From Anolis sagrei (taxonomy: Eukaryota; Chordata; Lepidosauria; Squamata; Anolidae), in the NCBI RefSeq assembly GCF_037176765.1, contig NC_090027.1, positions 34,823,046-34,887,045 on the forward strand: DNA of 64,000 nt, in the 5' to 3' direction. The notes under the pieces were generated by a model. It searched no databases, was not told the DNA's origin, and saw nothing but the letters and a program-made list of their open reading frames with translations. A program made the translations under genes and the position numbers. This document shows positions 1 to 11,000 of the stretch, in pieces; the first letter of the stretch is position 1; each line of letters opens with the position of its first letter.

Positions 1-31
1 CACCCCTGCGAAGGTTAGAAGTTGCGGCAAG

Positions 32-1069
32 TCAAAACCTGATCAGGTGGTGGTCAGTCCACGGCAAATGAGAGATTGACAGCTCCTCCACACCGCCACC
101 TTCTTCCCAGCCCTGACAGAAGACCAAGTCAAGTGTGTGTCCAGCACAGTGGGTAGAGCCAGATACTAGCTGGGACAGCCCCATAATTGCCATGGCGACC
201 ATGAAGTCCTGAGTGGTCTCTGCATGGACATTGAAGTCCCCCAGCACTACCAGCTGCGGGGACTCCAATGCCAGGCCCGAGACCAACTCTGCAAGCTCAG
301 GTAGGGCGGTCGTGGTGCAGCGGGGTGGTCGGTACACCAACAACAGCCCTATTCTGTCCCGGTCTCCTAACCTCAGGTGGACACATTCAAACAAGGGCAA
401 CTGTAAGGCTGGGCACCTGATCAAGGAAATTGAATCTTTATAGACTATTGCAACTCCGCCTCCCCGCCCCCTGGATCTCGGTTGGTGCTGCACGGCATAA
501 CCTGGTGGGCAAAGCTGGGTGAGAGTAACCCCTCCAGCCTCGTCCAACCAGGTCTCCGTGATGCATGCCAGATCTGCCTTTTCCTCAAGTATTAGATCCT
601 GAATGGTTGATGTTTTACCATTGACAGACCTGGCGTTCAACCGCACCACTTTCAATCCAGGCAGACCGTCTACCTTGGAACCCATGTTTACCAAGTCAGG
701 AGAACATTTTGGAATTTTCCTCAGAGTTTGTTCACGAATTAGCCGAATTGGTTTCTTAATTCTCCCTTTCCCGTATCTCCACCTCCCCATTATCACCTCT
801 ATGCGGGGCCCCCAAGGACTGGAACTCTCCCCCTCCCTCCCACCCCCATTCTTCACATCCCGACAATGTAATATTGCACTGTTATGTAGCATATCATTGC
901 CCCAGCCAATTATCAATGTATCACTTTCATCGTTCTTGTAGCTCCACTCCTCTGATTCATAAAACCATCTCCAGTTCTCTCCGGCCATTTGACCATTATT
1001 AAGAAAGATTGTAAAGTGCACGATGTAAAGTGCAAATGCAAACTTAAAACGACAGTTCAAGAGTAGCAT
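32..1069 (-). mobile_element. LINE-A (L2/CR1-like), start of ORF2 with apurinic endonuclease domain
   Basis: An uninterrupted 345-codon frame has a unique N-terminal stretch of about 140 residues and then the endonuclease domain: VVRLNARSVNGK, then CITETWLDE, GRGGGVAIVYKD, LLVYRPP, VVLGDFNVH and ending WTDHHLI. These are the APE-type motifs N, E(T), Y/R-P-P, GDFN and DHH of non-LTR retrotransposons. The frame runs off the left edge of the window, so the reverse transcriptase is not seen here. The frame being intact over 1 kb suggests a young copy. The clade (L2 versus CR1 or Rex-type) is uncertain. Confidence 0.85.
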
Positions 1070-2340
1070 TGAGATTTCTAGTCAACAGTTGTTCCTCCGT
1101 TGATTAAGGTGCTAATCTGTCGTCTATTGCAGTAGTATGAAGAGGAGTTAAATTAAACGGCCTTCGTTTATAGTGCAATAGTGCAATAATATCGGCAAAG
1201 AATTGGCAATTACTACATATAATAAGCTACATATAATAAGGCAAAGGGAAGGGAAGGTGCGATTTGTAAGCAGAGTGGTTTGGGAAATATCAGCAGCTTG
1301 ACCTTGAGAGCCAGGGAAGCTAAGCCATTCCTTTACTCATGGCCTTCAAGCTGCAGCTGTTGGTAATCTTTCAATAAACAGGTGGCTCAGAACCGCCCCA
1401 GCATTCAATACAATATACACTATCAAAACCCTACCAAGAATAAAACATAGGAATAACTAAAATTTGGTCAGTGGGTCAAATACATCTATTTCCCTAACCA
1501 CATAAACTCACTATTGGATGGGTAAAAGACGACTGACCCTTGGCAAGCCGAGGATATCTGATGTCAGTTGGTGACTGATGGTTGGATGGAAATATTCACA
1601 GGTATTAACAGGATATTAACAGATATGAAAGAGCAGCTTCACAACTAAAGGGCCTCTTCACAGTTAAGTATCCAAAGAGCAGCTTCACAAATAAATATAA
1701 CGAGCGCAACTTCAAGTCTAGAGGGGTAACCCCAGTACTGAGTTCTCAAGAAGCAGCTACACAAAAAGATATCAAGGAGCAACTTCGTAGGAGTAGCTCC
1801 CAGTACTGAATTCTCAAGAAGCAGCTACACCAATAGATATCGAAGGGGCAACTTCGCAGGAGTAGCTCCAAGCACTAAGTTCTCAAGTTCTCAAGAAGCA
1901 GCTACACAAATAGATATCAAGGAGCAGCTTCATAGGAGTAGCTCCAGGCACTGAATTCTCAGGAAGCAGCTACACAAATAGATGACGAAGGAGCAACGTT
2001 GCTGGAGTAATTCCAGCACTGAGTTCTCAAGTTCTCAAGTAGCAGCTACACAGTAGATATCAAAGTGTGACTTCGCAGGAGTAGCTTCAGGTATTGAGTT
2101 CTCAAGAAGCAGCTACACAAATAGATGTCAAGGAGCAACTTCGCAGACCAAAAGAGCAGCTTCACAATAAGTAGTAGCGAGCCACTTCACGGTCTAGAGG
2201 AGCAGCCCCACATACTAAGTTCTAAAAAAAGCGGCTACCCAAATTTGTCTAAAGTCCAGTTGGAAATAAGAGACAGGGCCCCCACCGTGCTAGGCCCCTG
2301 TTGGTCCGTATAGTGAGCAAGTCGAAGACGTATAGCTCAC
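1070..2340 (-). mobile_element. Probable 5' UTR of the LINE-A copy, with tandem repeats
   Basis: Directly upstream of the LINE ORF and without open frame. The stretch 1735-2240 holds degenerate tandem units (listed separately). The right border is uncertain, placed where the repeat character stops and another interspersed repeat begins near 2.42 kb. Confidence 0.4.
1735..2240. repeat. About seven degenerate ~69-bp tandem units
   Basis: The phrase ttctcaagaagcagctacac recurs near 1741, 1810, 1885, 1957, 2033 and 2097, each followed by an agatatcaaggagcaacttc-type phrase and ggagtagctcc. Unit length is about 69 bp. Diverged half-units flank it from about 1625. It sits where a LINE promoter would be. 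Confidence 0.75.
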
Positions 2341-2424
2341 AGATAGAACATATTATTGTAGCTTCTAAAGGAGGGAGCCTCCAGCCAGTATGGGTGTCCT
2401 AGGTCGCATGATGTAATTAATGGC

Positions 2425-2625
2425 TACAAACTCATGAAGCTCCCCATCCAGTGCCACCCCACCCTGGTTATTCCACAGATATATAAACCCATTTTCGTAG
2501 TTCCAATAGGCCTCACTACCTCTGAGGATGCTTGCCATAGATGCAGGCGAAACGTCAGGAGAAAAATGCCTCTAGAACATGACCATATAGCCCAAAATAT
2601 CCTACAACAACCCATTTCTAATGAT
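2425..2625 (+). repeat. Interspersed repeat ending in gaaacgtcaggag...gaacatg...caacaaccca
   Basis: The stretch from gcttgccatagatgcaggcg to acaacaaccca also occurs at 42112-42190 (plus) and, reversed, at 26262-26375. The class is unknown to me; it could be the end of a larger element. Confidence 0.55.
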
Positions 2626-2627
2626 CT

Positions 2628-3268
2628 TAGGAACCCCTTTGACAGAGAAAGCTGAAGATCTCTCTACCTGTTCAGAATGCTCTTTGATTGTAGGTGAACT
2701 ATAAATCCCAGCAACTACAACTCCCAAATATAAAATTCTATTTTCCCCAAACTCCAACATTGTTCACATTTCGGCATATTGAGTATTTGTGCCAAGTTTG
2801 GTCCAGATCCATCATTCTTTGAGTCCACTGTGCTCTCTGGATGTAGGTGAACTACAACTCCTAAACTCAAGATCAGTAGCCACCAAAACCCTTCCAGTAT
2901 TTTCTGTTGATCATGGGAATTTTGTGTGCCAAGATTGGTTCAGTTCCATTGTTAGTGGAGTTCAGAATGTTCTTGGATTGTATGTGAACTATAAATCCCA
3001 GCAACTACAACTCCCAAATGACAAAATCACACACACACACACCCCAGTCCCCACCAGTATGCAATTTTGGGAGTATTGGGTATTTGTGCCAAATTTGGTT
3101 GAATGAATGAAAATCCATCCTGCATATTAGATATTTATATAATGATTCATAACAGTAGCAAAATTACAGTTATGAAGTAGAAACAAAAACAATGTTATGT
3201 TTGGGGGTCACCACAACATGAGGAACTGTATTAAGGAATCGCAGCATTAGAAAGGTTGAGAAACACTG
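2628..3268 (-). mobile_element. hAT-type non-autonomous element, copy 1 (left end unclear)
   Basis: Ends with ggttgagaaacactg, the reverse of the hAT terminus CAGTGTTTCTCAACC. The interior has the family's repeated phrases (ctacaactccc, ttataaatcccagcaact-type, ccaagtttggtccagatcc). It includes a segment (gagaaagctgaagatctctc) found in only one other copy here, at 33168-33205. Confidence 0.7.
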
Positions 3269-4170
3269 CTTAAGGTTTTGTACGGGTCTTTTTTGTGATT
3301 TCCACTTGATGGCAGAACTGTGTTCTGCAAACCATTTGAAGATGCTGCTAAAAATACATCCTCCCTCCCTTTAAAACACTTACCTTGTATTATGATGTGT
3401 GCTTCTGTGCCATTTTGTGGAAGAAAGCGTGTAGGAAAATGAGGAAAATTCTTCTAATGACAGAAGAGTATGGGAAACAAGAATTTCTAAAGTATAGTTA
3501 GCATTTAAAATGAAGCAGGAATACTTAGTGGTTTTTTTTTTTTTTTGCAGCAGTGCTGTGTTGTTGACAACAAGACCTTTTAATTGTAGATACCATGGAC
3601 TGAAACTGGGACTTTCACGGAACTTCAGATTGCAACAGGGCTACCCTCAATAATGGACTTTTATGACGAAATGCTATGAATTGTCACATCAAATTCAAAC
3701 TAGGCTGCTACACCCTGTAATTGAAATATAGCTTTTCCGCATAGTTAGGAATGGGGATTTTTAATATATATTCCTCTAGCAGGTACTTGGAACAATAGTT
3801 CCTTCATCTGCAGTTTGTTCATACTCCCTTGTTCTCTTTCCTGCTTAAGCAACACTGGAGGCAAAAGATAACTAATCTCTTTTGGCAGATTTCCATCCAG
3901 AGTTGAACAGGAATTCCCAATACACATGCCAAGTCTCCAGTGTACATCACGTGTGTGAGAAGTGCCTAATGTACAACAAGTATCAAACATGCCTGATGCA
4001 GATTGGAACACTCTTTCTTATGCGCATTCTGATGGGCATGTTCATTATTCACTTTACAGGATTGAGTTGCACTTCAGCAATATATTTTTGGATTAATAAA
4101 CCCATATCTAAACCATGATGTAGAATACTGGCAAATGGTTTTTGGAAATGGATTGATTTTCCTTATACAT

Positions 4171-5695
4171 CAGTGTTCCTCAACCTGGGGATCGGAACCC
4201 CGGGGGGGGGGGGGGGGTCACAAGGGGGTGTCAGAGGGGTTGCCAAAGACCACCAGAAAACACATATTTCTGATGGTGGTCATGGGGGTTCTGTGTGGGA
4301 AGTTTAGCCCAATTCTGTCACTGGTGGGGAGCAGAATGCTCTTTAACTGTAGGTGAACTATAAATCCCAGCAACTACAATTCCCAAAGGTCAAGGTCTAT
4401 TTTCCCCAAGCTCCACCAGTGTTCACATTTGGGCATATTGAGTATTTGTTCCAAGTTTGGTCCAGATCCATTATTGTTTGAGTCCACAGTTCTGTCTAGA
4501 TGTAGGTGAACTACAACTCCAGAACTCAAGGTCAATGGCCACAAAACCCTTCCAGTATTTTTTGTTGGCCATGGGAGTTCTGTGTGCCAAGTTTGGTTCA
4601 ATTCTATTGTTAGTGGAGTTCAGAATACTTTTTGATTTTAGATTAACTATAAATCCCAGCAACTACAACTCCTAAATGACAAAATGTGTTTGTGCTAAAT
4701 TTGTTCCAGTGAATGAAATTACATCATGCATGCAGGACTTTCTAGAAAAATGGAAGTTGGCCATGGCATATCTGAATAGAGAGTCAGTAATATAGAGGAG
4801 CTCCATTAGGAATTTAGGTTTACCATGAATAAGAATAGATAAATAGGCTTAAAGGCTTCATAGTGTTTCGGTGTGGGAAGTCATGGTGAAGGGTGCACGG
4901 GTGTGGGGATAAGGGTTTATTTTGTTTAGGATAGGGGTTTTGGGATGAGTGTAAGGTGTGTGGTATGTGTGTAAAATGCCATGTGATGATTTACTGAATG
5001 TTATGGGAAAAAATTAATACAAAGCTCTGACAGAAAGCAGTGGAATACAGGCAGAAATAGCAAGTCTATGTATATTAAGATATGTAAATGATAATAATTT
5101 GTACTTAATGACAAAATTAACTGATTGACTGAATAAGGTAGATAGGCATGTACACGTCAAAACTATTGGTACCTGATTATATCTGCCATGATTTGCTTTG
5201 CTTTTCTGTTATGTACTATAATCAAAATAAACAGTTTTAACAAAAAAAAGATATTTATATTATGATTCATAATAGTAGCAAAATTATAGCTATGAAGTAG
5301 CACAAAAATAATCTTATGATTGGGGGTCACCACAACACGAGGAACAGTATTAAAGGGTCGTGACATTAGGAAGGTTTGGTTCAATTCCATTGTTGGTGGA
5401 ATTCAGGATGCTCTTTGATTATAGGTGAACTATAAATCCCATCAACTACAACTATCAAATGACAAAATCACCTCCCCCCTCAAACCCTACCAGTATTCAA
5501 ATTTGGACATATCAGGCATTTGTGCCAAACTTGGTCCAGTGAATGAAAATACATCCTGCATATCAGATATTTACATTACGATTCACAACAGTAGCAAAAT
5601 GACAGTTATGAAGGAGCAACGAAAATAATTTTATGGTTGGGGGTCACCACAACATGAGGAGCTGTATTAAGGGGTCGTGGCATTAGGAATCACTA
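4171..5695 (-). mobile_element. hAT-type element, copy 2, with internal duplication and a retro-insertion
   Basis: Starts cagtgttcctcaacctgggg and is flanked by a perfect 8-bp target duplication ttatacat (4163-4170 and 5696-5703). The 3' half of the element is present twice in tandem (about 5247-5375 and 5376-5695). The right terminus is shortened. A 17-base G run lies at about 4201-4217. Confidence 0.75.
4737..5246 (+). mobile_element. Retrotransposed insertion ending in poly-A, inside the hAT copy
   Basis: About 510 bp interrupts the hAT sequence between tgcat and gatattt and ends with AATAAA, gttttaac and eight A residues (5239-5246). It looks like the 3' end of an L1-type LINE or a processed transcript. 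I recognise no coding part. No clear target duplication was found. Confidence 0.5.
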
Positions 5696-5780
5696 TTATA
5701 CATTGAGGGTGTTAATGCTAAAGAAATGCATGAATTGTAACGGTGTGGACCTACTTTTTGTTTTTCCTTTCCCCCCCTAG

Positions 5781-5905
5781 ACCCCAAGGAAGGTATCCCC
5801 AAGAACACTGGCTTTTGGGAAGTACTGAATGCAGCCATTGCAGCACTAGCTGATGCCTTATTCCAGTGCTCTTGGGAGGAAGCAACAGCAACAACAACTG
5901 AGAAG
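5781..5905 (+). CDS. Gene 1, first visible exon
   Basis: A pyrimidine-rich acceptor (ccccccctag) opens a 125-nt exon encoding [20 protein letters not shown] and then [21 protein letters not shown]. It ends in phase 0 at donor gtaaat. It starts in phase 1, so an upstream exon must exist. Confidence 0.65.
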
Positions 5906-7593
5906 GTAAATAATTCCCCAGTGCTTGTGACCCAATCTACATAGTTCAGCACAGTACTAAAATGTGTAGGTTTGGCTTGGAGCCACTTTTGGCTGAGCTG
6001 AACAACTCAAACACTGAATCCAGTTTCGCCATCCATGTTTCATCCTGTGAAATTGGCAATGGCACTTCAGGGGCTGCAAAATCAATTCAAAGCTAGAAGT
6101 CATTGTCATCTCCTGAGTCTTGACTGCTTCTTATTTATTTTATTTATTTATTTATTTATTTATTGCATTTATTGACCGCCCCTCTCAGCCCTAGGGCGAC
6201 TCGGGGCGGTGAACAGCAACGAAGAAGACAGCGTACAGTAGTCCAAGACAATACAGACAGGACAGGTACCACATAACATATAAAAATCCGCTTCGCCAAG
6301 TCCTGGGGTCATAGCCAAATTCGTAGTCCTAAATCATTCCATTTTCATTCAACACTCAATTGAAGGCCTGCTCGAAGAGCCATGTTTTCAGGCTCTTACG
6401 AAAGGCCATCAATGAGGGCGCCTGTCTAACTTCAGCAGGGAGGGCATTCCACAGCCGGGGGGCTACCACCGAGAAGGCCCGTTCCCTCGTCCCCGCCAGA
6501 CGAGCCTGTGAGGCAGGCGGGACCGAGAGAAGGGCCTCCCCGGATGATCTCAAGGCCCTCGTGGGCTCGTAGGCCGAGATGCGGTCTGCAAGGTATTTTG
6601 GGCCGGAACCGTTTAGGGCTTTGTAGGATAACACCAGCACCTTAAATTGGGCCCGGTAGCAAATCGGCAGCCAGTGGAGCTGGGACAGCAGGGGCGTTGT
6701 ATGCTCTCTGCGTCCAGCTCCCGTTAGCAACATGGCTGCCGCGCGCTGGACTAGCTGGAGCTTCCGGACCGTTTTCAAGGGCAGCCCCACGTAGAGAGCG
6801 TTGCAGTAGTCGAGGCGGGATGTGACCAAAGCGTGTACCACCGTGGCCAAGTCAGACTTCCCAAGATACGGGCGCAGCTGGCGCACGAGCCTAAGCTGTG
6901 CAAATGCTCCCCTGGTCACCGCTGAAACCTGGGGCTCCAGGCTCAGCGATGAGTCCAGGGTCACACCCAAGCTGCGAACCTGCGCCTTCAAGGGGAGTGC
7001 GACCCCGTCCAGCACAGGCTGTAACCCTATACCCTGTTCGGCCCTGCGACTGACCAGGAGTACCTCTGTCTTGTCTGGATTTAATTTCAGTTTGTTCGCC
7101 CTCTTGATACTTATCCAACCCAAAACTCAGCCCAAGGACTCCCTAAAGTGATAGCAAGAAACTCCCCAATCTGGCGCCTCCTAACTGTTTTGTGCTACCA
7201 CTTCCAGCGTTCCCATCAGACATGCTGGCCAAGAACAATGGGAGTTGGATCACAATACATCTGGAGGACACTAGAATGAAATTGCGGTGAGAACCTCACA
7301 GGTCAACCGTTGGACTTTTCTGAAGGAAAGCATTTGTAAATAGTGCTGATTTCACAAAAGGGGATGAGAGACACCTATTTAATGATTTTGTCTTTGTCTC
7401 TGAATGTTACATGGAATTGAGTAGAGTTTCTAAGATGGTGCTGTACTGCAGAATGATTCATTAGGGGGTAGGGATTATCAAGAGAAAGGAGGATTGGGGA
7501 CTCTTAGTCTATTGGAGGTTTTAATATAAGTATTTTACACAAAGTTTTATGATGATGTGTCCCACTTAGAGCTGCGAGGAGATGCAGATAAGA

Positions 7594-7624
<31 letters not shown>

Positions 7625-7960
7625 GATAAACAACAAGATTAGTACACAGCAAGCAAGATCACTATGCTGGCTTTTGTATTTGGTCACACGTCGGACACTT
7701 TCCGGACTGTGTGATATATCAACAAATAATGCATGCAGATCCGAGTAGGGTGGCCTTTTGCAGCTGACAGGTGGTAATTTTGTCAGTGCTGATTGTTTTT
7801 AAGTGCAGGCCAAGGTCTTTAGGCACTGCACCCAGTGTGCCGATCACCACTGAGATCACCTTTACTAGTTTGTGCCAGAGTCTTTGCAGTTTGATCTTTA
7901 AATCCTCATATCGTGTCAGCTCTTCCAGTTATTTCTCTTCTGTTGTTGTTGTTGTTGTTG

Positions 7961-8003
<43 letters not shown>

Positions 8004-11000
8004 GCAAAAGACTAGTTGGTGAATTAAACTTCTGAGCAAAATTTTTTTGTTCTCTGAATAGAAAACTGACAGTTCAAATGCTTCTGAATCCCTCCCACCT
8101 CCAAAACGTTCTCAAAACATCAGCAAGATTTTAAGCTGTTCCATATTTTTGATGAATAGGCCTTCGGTTGAAGAATACCAAACTTTGCTCCTTTTTCTTC
8201 TCACTGCTTCTTTCAGGACACCATGAAAAATTACTCCCCGGTTTGTTTAGCCACTCGGTCTATTTTTGAAGAACTGCTGAGTATCCAAATGTCGCTCAGT
8301 CCTCACTTCCCCAAGAAACAGTCATGCGAAAGGTATTGAAAATAGGACAGATGCTATAACTAATCTGGGTCTGTGACGACCAAATGCTTCTCACCCCAAG
8401 ATGTTTCTGTGCATTGAACTGGAATTGCAGGACGATTTCTCAGTTACATAATGGAAACAGTCACTTCGGTTTCACTGACACAAGGTCCTGATTCTCCCTT
8501 TCTTCATGTAGATAAATGACTCACCCCTTTGCAATGATTCTCTTCTTGAAAAATGCAGTGTATGTGGTAGAAGTGCACACATTTCAAGAACAGAACTATC
8601 TTTTCCAACATCTGCACCACTGTAATAATTATCAAACTTTAGCCTCTAGCATTTAAATAAAGGAGCCCCGGTGGCACAGTGGGTTAACCACTGAGCTGCT
8701 GAACTTGCTTACTGAAAGGTCACAGGTTCGAATCCGGGGAGCGGTGTGAGCTCCTGCTGTTAGCTCCAGCTTCTGCAAAACTAGCAATTTGAAAACATGC
8801 AAATGCTAGTAGATCAATACTCCGGTTGGAAGGTAATGGTGCTCCATGCAGTCATGCTGGCCACATGAACTTGGAGGTGTCTACGGACAATACCGGCTCT
8901 TCAGCTTAGAAATGGAGATGAGCACCAACCCCCAGAGTCGGACACAATTGGACTTAATGTCAGGGGAAAACCTTTACCTTTACCATTTAGATAACTCATT
9001 CCCTAATCCTTCAGGCATTTATTATGTAAGGACCTGAATCCTATTGGTTGGCTCCAGGTAAAGTAGACTTATTGAATCAATTATCAATACTTAGATAAAT
9101 CCCAGATAACAATGCATTACTTGCCAAAGATTCCTAGAGATACCATCACAAAATGTGCAATAGTAGACCTATATGAAGAGTACAGCTGGTAGATTTTAAG
9201 ATCTCCTCTGTGTTTAGTACTTGTCTGGAGATCTTTTCTGGTAGCTTCTGGTAGCCTTGGCAATATCAAGTCTAGAAAGAAATGTTTTTAATGGAAGACA
9301 CATAATTACATGAATGACATCAGTGGCGAAGGATGAGGATTGTTTAAGACTGTTTCTACAAGCCAGATTCCACTAAGTTAATTATGAATGTGCAATCCAG
9401 AGCAATAGTTCCCAAAAGTTAGCCCTCCAAGTATTTTGGACTTCAGCTCCCAGAAGCTGCAGCCACCTTGACCAACACAGTAAGAAACTGTGGGAGCTGA
9501 AATCTAAGACATCTGAAGGACCATAGGGAATAATGCACTAAGCACAATGGTTGTTCAACATCTGTTATTTTCAAGAAACTACCTGCAGTGTTACAGGCAC
9601 AATTGCACTAGTCATATATAAGTCCTGTAGCTGAATCTGAAATTTCCTTTTTTTAAACATATTTTTATTTGGTTAAATAAGTAAAATATAACATTGTCAC
9701 AGTCAACTTTACAAAAAAAAATCCATATATTCTCATAACATTCTGATGATTCCTGTTTTCCTATTCTTTACAATTCTATACTTACCTACTACTTATATCT
9801 ATCCAATTTTCTCCTTTCCCCTTTCTCCCGGAATAGTTGTACCTCTGCTCTATGAATTATTTCATTTATTTGTTTAATTCCTTGTATTTTCCTTTGCCTT
9901 TTACTCTGGTTATAAGCCCTTTCCTTTTCAACTCCCAGTTCTCCTTTGGATGTCTATTCGTATATTTAATTCTCCTTTCAGTGATGTAATCTTAGAGAAT
10001 ATGATCTGATCAGTAAGTATTCATATCACTTTTAAAAATCCCATTTCCTGTTCTCTTTCCAACCTAAGGCTACCATTGCATGGGTATCCGCTATCATGCA
10101 TTTTACAATTTTGACCCATTATTTATTCCCACCTTCTATTCTCTGAGTACCATAAATCATTTTTTTTGTTCAACTCTATTGTTGCGCTCCAGGTCAAGAA
10201 GAAACCCTCTGACTTTAAACACACCACATGAAGAGTGAAGAAACAATTTTTTTATTGAAGCTTAGTAAATAGCCAGAAGAAATAAATGCTTGTAAGAAAA
10301 TCTGAAGGCTCCAAAAAGTAATTAGTCCATGAAAAGTAGTAACACAAAGCAATGTCCACACAAGAAATAAAAGCAATCCAAGACAGAATTAAATCCAGAC
10401 AGGAATCAAACAGGATGCAAAGACAACCCAAAAGGCTAAAAAAACTCCACAGAAACAAGACCTATTGAACAAGACTTCCATGGCACAAGAACTTGGTTTC
10501 CAAATGATGCCTGATCTAACAGGTTTTCCCTTGAAGCAAACTTTATATCCCAAAACTCAGAAATTGGTTTTGTTTCCCCCCACATTTTCCCTTTATCAGA
10601 CGAAGCCTTTCGGAGCAACGTAAACACTGAGTTTGTTGTCGATCCTGGCTAATCTCCAGCTGCCTATTCTTCAGCTCCCTATCTGGCTGCTCATTAAAAT
10701 TCCCAGGTGTCAGATTCTTTTCCAGACTCAAATCTTGAGAGCTCACAGTGAAAGGGAGTGAATTATTATTGCTAGGCCCAGGGATATTCTCATGAGAAAC
10801 TGCCCTTTGCACTGGGGCCTCTCGGTCATTGTCTGTATGAAAATCATTGACCAAACCATCTCCATCTTGTACCTCAGCCTCGGCATCACCATGTCCCTCA
10901 TCATTTCCCACAATCAGGATCCTGAAACACAAACACAGGCTGATTCCTATTTTTATCCTTAACATTTCCTCTATCTCATTTTTAGTTTTTAAAATATTTT

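Noticed and set aside
3882-4118. Cys-containing open frame (DFHPELNRNSQYTC...) as an exon upstream of gene 1
   Set aside because: An AG acceptor exists, but no convincing donor fits the phase needed by 5781, and the C-terminal part is just hydrophobic.
6356-7123. 255-codon frame as a host gene
   Set aside because: Contains LINE reverse-transcriptase motifs ([24 protein letters not shown]) seen in at least eight other copies here.
8061-8216. Exon starting [15 protein letters not shown] in gene 1
   Set aside because: It follows an AG, but has no donor in reach and is not needed for the 5905/8217 junction.
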